Positions 59,701 to 64,000 of a DNA stretch of 64,000 bases are shown in pieces. The notes beneath the pieces were generated by a model, which saw only the letters and a list, made by a program, of their open reading frames with translations, did no database searches and was not told the DNA's origin. Position numbers and translations under genes: made by a program. This DNA is from a bacterium (lineage in GTDB: Bacteria > Gemmatimonadota > Gemmatimonadetes > Longimicrobiales > RSA9). Location of the stretch: assembly GCA_003242735.1 (NCBI GenBank), contig QGVH01000019.1, positions 17,236-81,235 on the forward strand. The letters run 5' to 3'. Every line of letters starts with the position of its first letter. Positions within the stretch are counted from its first letter, which is position 1.

Positions 59701-59937
59701 ATGCTCATCCTCAGCCGGCGCCCCGGCAGCGCGATCCTGATCGACGGCGGCATCCGCATCGTGGTGCTGTCCGTGGACGGCGGCGGCGTACGGTTGGGGA
59801 TCGAGGCGCCGCAGGGGGTCACCATCCTCCGGGAGGAGATCGTGGCGGCGGTCGCGGAGGAGAACCGGCGCGCGAACGCCGCCGCGCACGCCGAGCGGTG
59901 GCGCCGCAAGGACGGCGCCCCGCCGGCCGCGCCCTGA
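59701..59937 (+). CDS. csrA: Carbon storage/translation regulator CsrA
   Basis: Small RNA-binding translational repressor, 78 aa. MLILSRRPGSAILIDGGIRI and VRLGIEAPQGVTILREEIV give the five strands and the conserved REEI contact with GGA RNA. An Ala/Arg-rich tail is extra. It closes operon B. The flagellin leader at 63744-63781 has the matching RNA site; FliW is its probable antagonist. Confidence 0.95.
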   Translation: MLILSRRPGSAILIDGGIRIVVLSVDGGGVRLGIEAPQGVTILREEIVAAVAEENRRANAAAHAERWRRKDGAPPAAP

Positions 59938-59943
59938 GCGAGA

Positions 59944-59964
59944 CGCGGCCCGGCAGGGGCCGCG
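59944..59964. terminator. Bidirectional terminator after csrA
   Basis: CGCGGCCC (59944-59951), loop GGCAG, GGGCCGCG (59957-59964), in the 30 bases between the convergent stops. No long T run. Confidence 0.6.
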
Positions 59965-59967
59965 CAG

Positions 59968-60612
59968 TCACGCGGTCGAGAAGCGCAGTTCGAACTGGAC
60001 GGCGCCGGCGGACCCGGTCTCGTGGGACACCGAGATCTCCGAGGCGCCGTTCAGGAGGTGGCGCGCAGCGTCGAGTTCCGGCAGCGCGTCGGCTCCGGCC
60101 GGCAGCTCGGCGCCCGGCGCCCGGATCGTGAGCGCCGCGGCCCCGGCGGCCGGGCCGTACCCCACTGTGATCCGGGCGCCCCGGGGCGCCAGCCGCGCCG
60201 CCGCGGAGAGGAGCAGCAGCACGGCCCGGCCCAACGCCGCCGGGTCCACGACGACGGGCGGCGTGAGCGGGTCGCCCTCCAGCGCGACCTCCGTCCCCTC
60301 GAAGCCGCGGTGCTCGCGGTGCAGCTCGACCAGCTCGGGGAGCAGGTCCGCGAGCGACACCCGCTCCGCCCCTCGGCCCGGCCGTCGGGGCAACCAGTGC
60401 AGCAGCCTCGCCAGCCGCTCGAGCCGCTCCAGCTCCGCACGGAACAGCGCCAGCAGGGACTCATCCGCTCCTTCCGTCAGCAGCTCGGCGAGACCCCACA
60501 GCGCGGTGACGCGGCTGTTCAGCGTATGACACACCCCCGCCAAAACCCCTTCGCCGACGCGCTGCCACGCGGCAGTGGCGTCCGCGGCGGCGGGCTCCAG
60601 GCCAGCCGGCAT
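59968..60612 (-). CDS. ChpT-like histidine pseudo-kinase
   Basis: A 214-aa soluble protein laid out as DHp plus ATPase-like domain. The H-box region is AGVCHTLNSRVTALWGLAEL with His29 as possible phosphoacceptor. The second half (about 95-210) has the fold rhythm of an HATPase but lacks the N-box Asn (LLLLSAAARLAPRGARIT) and Gly-rich boxes. This matches the pattern of histidine phosphotransferases such as ChpT, which evolved from kinases. It is convergent with csrA and divergent from motA. Confidence 0.65.
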   Translation of the reverse strand: MPAGLEPAAADATAAWQRVGEGVLAGVCHTLNSRVTALWGLAELLTEGADESLLALFRAELERLERLARLLHWLPRRPGRGAERVSLADLLPELVELHREHRGFEGTEVALEGDPLTPPVVVDPAALGRAVLLLLSAAARLAPRGARITVGYGPAAGAAALTIRAPGAELPAGADALPELDAARHLLNGASEISVSHETGSAGAVQFELRFSTA

Positions 60613-60634
60613 ACCTCCCCCACGGAGACGGTGT

Positions 60635-60661
60635 TCAGGTTCCTGCCCCGGCAGCCGATAC
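60635..60661 (+). promoter_or_regulatory. Sigma-28 promoter of motA
   Basis: TCAG (60635-60638), a 15-base spacer, GCCGATAC (60654-60661). Close to the FliA consensus TAAA-N15-GCCGATAA. Confidence 0.65.
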
Positions 60662-60714
60662 TCTGAACCGGGGTCACGACCTAGGCAAGGGGCAGCCGCC
60701 CCGGGGGGAGACGC

Positions 60715-61578
60715 GTGTTCGTCCTCATTGGCTTCGTCATCGTCTTCGGGAGCATCCTGCTCGGTTTCAGCATCCACGGCGGCAAGATCGCCGTGCTGAT
60801 GCAGGTCTCGGAGTTCATCATCATCGGCGGGGCGGGGCTCGGCGCGATCGTCATCGGCAACAAGCCGTCCGTGGTGGTCTCGATGTTCAAGCAGGTGTTC
60901 GGTCTCCTGAAGCCGAACCCCTACAACCGCGCCGCGTACGCGGAGCTGCTCCAGGTGCTGTACGAGGTGTTCTACCTCGCGCGGAAGGACGGCCTGGTCG
61001 GCATCGAGCCCCACGTCGAGGATCCGGAGCGGAGCGATCTGTTCGCCCGCTACCCCACCTTCCACCGCAACGAGCAGGCGGTCGCGTTCCTGTCGGACAC
61101 GATGAAGGTGCTCCTCACGGGCGCCGTGGACGACCACCACCTCGCGGAGATCCTCGACCTGGACCTGGAGAAGCGCCACGAGGCGGCCATGGTCGTGCCC
61201 CGGGCGCTGGCCCGCCTGGCGGATGCGATGCCCGGCTTCGGGATCGTCGCGGCGGTGCTCGGCGTCGTGATCACCATGGGCCACATCGGCGGCGCAGCCT
61301 CCGAGGTCGGCCAGAGCATTGCCGCAGCGCTGGTCGGCACGTTCCTCGGCGTACTCCTGGCGTACGGGGTGCTGAACCCGCTGTCCCAGGCCGTGGAGGC
61401 GCGGGTGCGGAGCGAGCAGGCGTACCTGGCGTGCATCCGGACGGCGTTGCTCTCCTACTCCCGTGGCGACCCGCCGCTCACGTGCGTGGAATTCGCGCGC
61501 CGCAACATCGAGCCGGATGACCGGCCGTCCTTCTCCGAACTCGAAGACCTGACCCGCCGTCGCGCGAGGGCCGCATGA
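60715..61578 (+). CDS. motA: Flagellar stator protein MotA
   Basis: Inner-membrane proton/sodium channel subunit, 287 aa. Four membrane segments: FVLIGFVIVFGSILLGFSIH, VSEFIIIGGAGLGAIVIG, and the pair around MPGFGIVAAVLGVVITMG and AAALVGTFLGVLLAYGVLNP. The cytoplasmic loop carries charged residues that contact FliG. GTG start after GGGGGAG. Overlaps motB. Confidence 0.95.
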   Translation: MFVLIGFVIVFGSILLGFSIHGGKIAVLMQVSEFIIIGGAGLGAIVIGNKPSVVVSMFKQVFGLLKPNPYNRAAYAELLQVLYEVFYLARKDGLVGIEPHVEDPERSDLFARYPTFHRNEQAVAFLSDTMKVLLTGAVDDHHLAEILDLDLEKRHEAAMVVPRALARLADAMPGFGIVAAVLGVVITMGHIGGAASEVGQSIAAALVGTFLGVLLAYGVLNPLSQAVEARVRSEQAYLACIRTALLSYSRGDPPLTCVEFARRNIEPDDRPSFSELEDLTRRRARAA

Positions 61579-62390
61579 CGGGACGGAGGAAGGGATCGAA
61601 GGTCGTCCGCGTGGTTCGCAAGTCGAGCCACATGGGCGACCACCACAGCGGCTCGTGGAAGGTCGCCTACGCGGACTTCATCACCGCGATGATGGCGTTC
61701 TTCCTCGTGATGTGGATCACGGGGATGGAGAGCAACGTCAAGGAGCTGATCCAGGGGTACTTCAACAACCCCATCGGCTTCAAGCGGGCGTACTCCACGG
61801 GGACGAGCCCGGTGGCGCACGAGGGGCCCGCGCTCTCGCCGGGAAGCGCCCGCATCGTCCTGCTCTCCCGCGACGCCGAGCGCCGCCGGATGGAGATGGT
61901 GATCGAACGGATCGAGCGGCGCCTCGCCGAGGCGAACTTCCCGGGGTCGATGCCCGGGAAGATCGAGATGGTGGTGGCGCGGGACGGCCTGCGCATCGAG
62001 TTGATGGAGACGGGCCAGGACGAGACGTTCTTCACCATCGGCTCGGCCGAGCTGCGACCGGCCGCGTTGCGCGCCCTCGAGTTGATCGCCGCCGAGATCG
62101 CCAACCTGCCGAACGACATCATCATCGAGGGGCACACGGACGGGCGGCGCTACGGGACCGATGCCTACACCAACTGGGAGCTTTCCGTAGACCGGGCGAA
62201 CGCGGCGCGACGGGCGCTGGCGAGCATGGGACTGGGCGAAGATCGGGTCGTGGAGGTGCGCGGCTACGCGGACAAGCAGCTCCGCGTCCCGCACGATGCG
62301 CTGGACCCGCGGAACCGTCGCGTCTCCCTCCTCCTCCGTTTCAGGGACGGATCGTCCGCGTCCGTCGTCGACAGAGCGGTGACCGACTGA
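61575..62390 (+). CDS. motB: Flagellar stator protein MotB
   Basis: Stator subunit anchoring to peptidoglycan, 271 aa. The single membrane helix SWKVAYADFITAMMAFFLVM has the ion-binding Asp34. The OmpA-like domain contains IIIEGHTDGRRYGTDAYTNW and LSVDRANAARRALASMGLGE with PRNRRVSLLLRF. Proton drive is the default guess; sodium cannot be excluded. Confidence 0.96.
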   Translation: MTGRRKGSKVVRVVRKSSHMGDHHSGSWKVAYADFITAMMAFFLVMWITGMESNVKELIQGYFNNPIGFKRAYSTGTSPVAHEGPALSPGSARIVLLSRDAERRRMEMVIERIERRLAEANFPGSMPGKIEMVVARDGLRIELMETGQDETFFTIGSAELRPAALRALELIAAEIANLPNDIIIEGHTDGRRYGTDAYTNWELSVDRANAARRALASMGLGEDRVVEVRGYADKQLRVPHDALDPRNRRVSLLLRFRDGSSASVVDRAVTD

Positions 62391-62418
62391 TTCCCTCGTC
62401 TCAGGGGCGGGCGGAGCC

Positions 62419-63681
62419 ATGGAGATCTTCATCGCACGCCAGCCCATCTTCGACCGATCGGAGCGCGTCGTCGCCTACGAGCTGCTCTACCGGGCCAGTG
62501 GGAGTGCAGAGCGGGCCGAGGGCGTGGACGCGGACCGGATGGCGCACGACGTACTCCTCGGCAGCGTATTCGGCGCAGGACTCCACCGGATCACCCAGGG
62601 CGCGACCGCGTTCGTGAACACGCCGCGCAGCCTGCTGCTGGGCGGCGCACTGCATCTGCTGGACCCCCGCCAGGTGGTGATCGAGCTGCTGGAGACCGTC
62701 GAGCCGGACGCGGAGGCCATTGCGGCCTGCGAAGCGCTGGTCGCGGCCGGCTTCCGTCTGGCACTGGACGACGCGGTGCTCGACCGCAGGATCGAGCCGC
62801 TGCTGCGCGTCGCCTCCATCGTCAAGGTGGACGTGCTCGCACAGCCGCCGGAGACCCTCGTCGGGATCCGGGAGCGGGTTGCGCCGTACCACGTGACGCT
62901 GCTGGCCGAGAAGGTCGAGACCGCGGCCGTGCGGGACGCTTGCCGTGCCCTGGGCTTCGAGCTGTTCCAGGGCTACTACTTCAGCCGGCCCGAGAACCTG
63001 GCCACCCGTACGCTGCTGCCCGAATGGGGGCGGGTCGCCAGCCTGCTCCAGATGCTGAGCGACGACCGGTCGCACGACCACGAGATCGAGGAGGCGTTCC
63101 GCTCGGATCCGTCGCTTTCCTACAAGCTCCTGCGCATGGTGAATTCGGCCGGCGTGGGCGGGCGCGGCATCGAGTCCATCGGACACGCGCTCAGGATGCT
63201 GGGCAGGAGCGCCGTGCACCGCTGGCTCTCCTTGCTTCTCGTGCTGATGGTGGGGAGCGGCGGCGGCGTGAAGCGTGAGTTGGCCCGCAGAGCGCTGATC
63301 CGGGCGTGGATGTGCGAGGGCATCGCGAAGCGGTCCGACGCCAGCGAGAGCGCGGAAGGCTGTTTCCTCGTGGGACTCTTCTCGGGGCTGGACGCGCTGG
63401 TCGGCATGCCGGTCGAGCAACTGGTCGCCGAACTCGGGCTGGCCCCGCCGCTCGCCCGCGCGCTCGCCCACCGTACCGGCCCGCTCGCCGCCATCCTGTC
63501 CCTGGTCGAGGCGTACGAGGCCGCCGACTGGGCCAGAGTCGATGTTGCGTGCGCGGAAGTGGGCGTGCGGCGCGATGTGGTGACCGGCCTCTACATCGAG
63601 GCCGTGCAGTGGGTGCACGAGCGGATCGAGCCGGGCGCACCCGGCAGCGCCGACGGGGGCGCGGAAAAGTCCGAGGTCTAA
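62419..63681 (+). CDS. EAL-HDOD (YuxH-type) signalling protein
   Basis: A 420-aa cytosolic protein. Residues about 1-195 are an EAL-like domain (IARQPIFDRSERVVAYELLY, FVNTPRSLL, IELLETVEP, LALDDAV, IVKVDV); the DDF motif is changed to DDA, so c-di-GMP phosphodiesterase activity is doubtful. Residues about 200-400 are an HDOD domain (RSDPSLSYKLLRMVNSAGVG). Such proteins link c-di-GMP to motility in other bacteria. It follows motB by 28 bases. Confidence 0.9.
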   Translation: MEIFIARQPIFDRSERVVAYELLYRASGSAERAEGVDADRMAHDVLLGSVFGAGLHRITQGATAFVNTPRSLLLGGALHLLDPRQVVIELLETVEPDAEAIAACEALVAAGFRLALDDAVLDRRIEPLLRVASIVKVDVLAQPPETLVGIRERVAPYHVTLLAEKVETAAVRDACRALGFELFQGYYFSRPENLATRTLLPEWGRVASLLQMLSDDRSHDHEIEEAFRSDPSLSYKLLRMVNSAGVGGRGIESIGHALRMLGRSAVHRWLSLLLVLMVGSGGGVKRELARRALIRAWMCEGIAKRSDASESAEGCFLVGLFSGLDALVGMPVEQLVAELGLAPPLARALAHRTGPLAAILSLVEAYEAADWARVDVACAEVGVRRDVVTGLYIEAVQWVHERIEPGAPGSADGGAEKSEV

Positions 63682-63706
63682 ACCCGGCGCCCTGCCCGGC
63701 CGATAC
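63679..63706 (+). promoter_or_regulatory. Sigma-28 promoter of flagellin
   Basis: TAAA (63679-63682), a 16-base spacer, GCCGATAC (63699-63706). The TAAA overlaps the stop codon of the preceding gene. Transcription starts near 63713. Confidence 0.7.
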
Positions 63707-63743
63707 TTGCGGATGACGGCGAATCCGCACGCCGTGGGCACAC

Positions 63744-63781
63744 GGGAGCAGGGACGCTCCCCAGGATCTCTAAGGAAGGAG
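63744..63781 (+). promoter_or_regulatory. CsrA-binding leader of flagellin mRNA
   Basis: GGGAGC (63744-63749) and GCTCCC (63756-63761) form a perfect stem around the hexaloop AGGGAC, an A-N-GGA site. More GGA motifs lie at 63764-63766 and within the ribosome binding site (63774-63776 and 63778-63780). Binding there would block translation. Confidence 0.65.
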
Positions 63782-63788
63782 AAACGCC

Positions 63789-64000
63789 ATGCGGATCAAC
63801 ACCAACGTCGCGTCGCTGAACTCCAACCGGGTCCTCCAGTTGACCAACACCGCCGTGGCCCGGACGCTGGGCCGGCTGTCGTCTGGGTACCGGATCAACC
63901 GCTCGGCCGACGACGCGGCGGGGCTGGGCATCGCCAACCGCCTCCGCGCGGACGTCCGCGCGCTGCGGCAGGCGGCCCGCAACGCCGAGCAGGCCAACGC
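63789..64000 (+). CDS. fliC: Flagellin, 3' truncated by window end
   Basis: Filament subunit; 70 codons visible, cut by the window edge. The N-terminal signature MRINTNVASLNSNRVLQLTN and RLSSGYRINRSADDAAGLGI is unmistakable. AAGGAG (63776-63781) lies 7 bases before the ATG. Expression is probably under sigma-28 and CsrA/FliW control. Confidence 0.97.
   Translation, partial: MRINTNVASLNSNRVLQLTNTAVARTLGRLSSGYRINRSADDAAGLGIANRLRADVRALRQAARNAEQAN

Noticed and set aside
1..64000. CRISPR arrays, tRNA or rRNA genes, insertion sequences
   Set aside because: No regularly spaced direct repeats, no cloverleaf-like sequence and no transposase-like frame was recognised by eye.

Overview
The window is strongly GC-rich bacterial DNA with dense, mostly ATGA-overlapping genes. 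It carries flagellar P-ring and L-ring genes (flgI, flgH) and a TonB-dependent receptor-like protein, so the host is a diderm. The mix (FliW/CsrA, short FlgJ, ECF sigma with zinc anti-sigma, near-leaderless promoters) would fit Gemmatimonadota or a similar deep-branching motile phylum. That assignment is inference from gene style, not from a marker gene.

Positions 1-30,850 are housekeeping and accessory genes. They comprise a truncated AcuC/HDAC-type deacetylase, a methyltransferase, a CorA transporter, an M24 peptidase, an orphan GvpF/L-like protein, PriA, an HNH endonuclease, a minus-strand two-component cluster, a PTPS/QueD enzyme, a Rieske-fold protein lacking both His ligands, a phage-type annealing-like protein next to a stand-alone LigD polymerase domain, a DUF892 ferritin-like protein, a type II NADH dehydrogenase, TrpRS, an Arg/Gly/Tyr-rich protein, an SdpI-like protein and a large PAS/GAF hybrid sensor kinase. 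They continue with a frameshifted PRTase/kinase-like gene, an ECF sigma/anti-sigma pair, a TonB-dependent receptor and a uracil-DNA-glycosylase-like protein.

Positions 30,880-64,000 are one flagellar island. On the minus strand lies flgL-fliW. On the plus strand come an NtrC-type regulator and then operon A (flgB flgC orf fliE fliF fliG fliH fliI fliJ motE-like fliK flgD flgE), closed by a strong hairpin terminator. Operon B follows (fliL fliM fliN fliO-P fliQ fliR flhB flhA fliA, a 17-codon bridging ORF, flgF flgG flgA flgH flgI flgJ flgN flgK csrA), also closed by a hairpin. Then come a minus-strand pseudo-kinase, motA-motB-EAL/HDOD, and the 5' end of flagellin. Both the motA and the flagellin genes have sigma-28-like promoters, matching fliA in operon B.

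The most unusual points are these. (1) FliK carries an internal M15-type peptidoglycan peptidase domain, while FlgJ lacks its usual muramidase domain. (2) The flagellin leader contains a hairpin with an AGGGAC hexaloop plus GGA motifs over the ribosome binding site. This is a textbook CsrA target, and csrA and fliW sit at opposite ends of the island. (3) The two large operons share a precisely spaced upstream motif. (4) FliO and FliP are fused in one frame with an internal signal peptide. (5) A ChpT-like histidine protein lies between csrA and motA. No tRNA, rRNA, CRISPR array or insertion sequence was seen.
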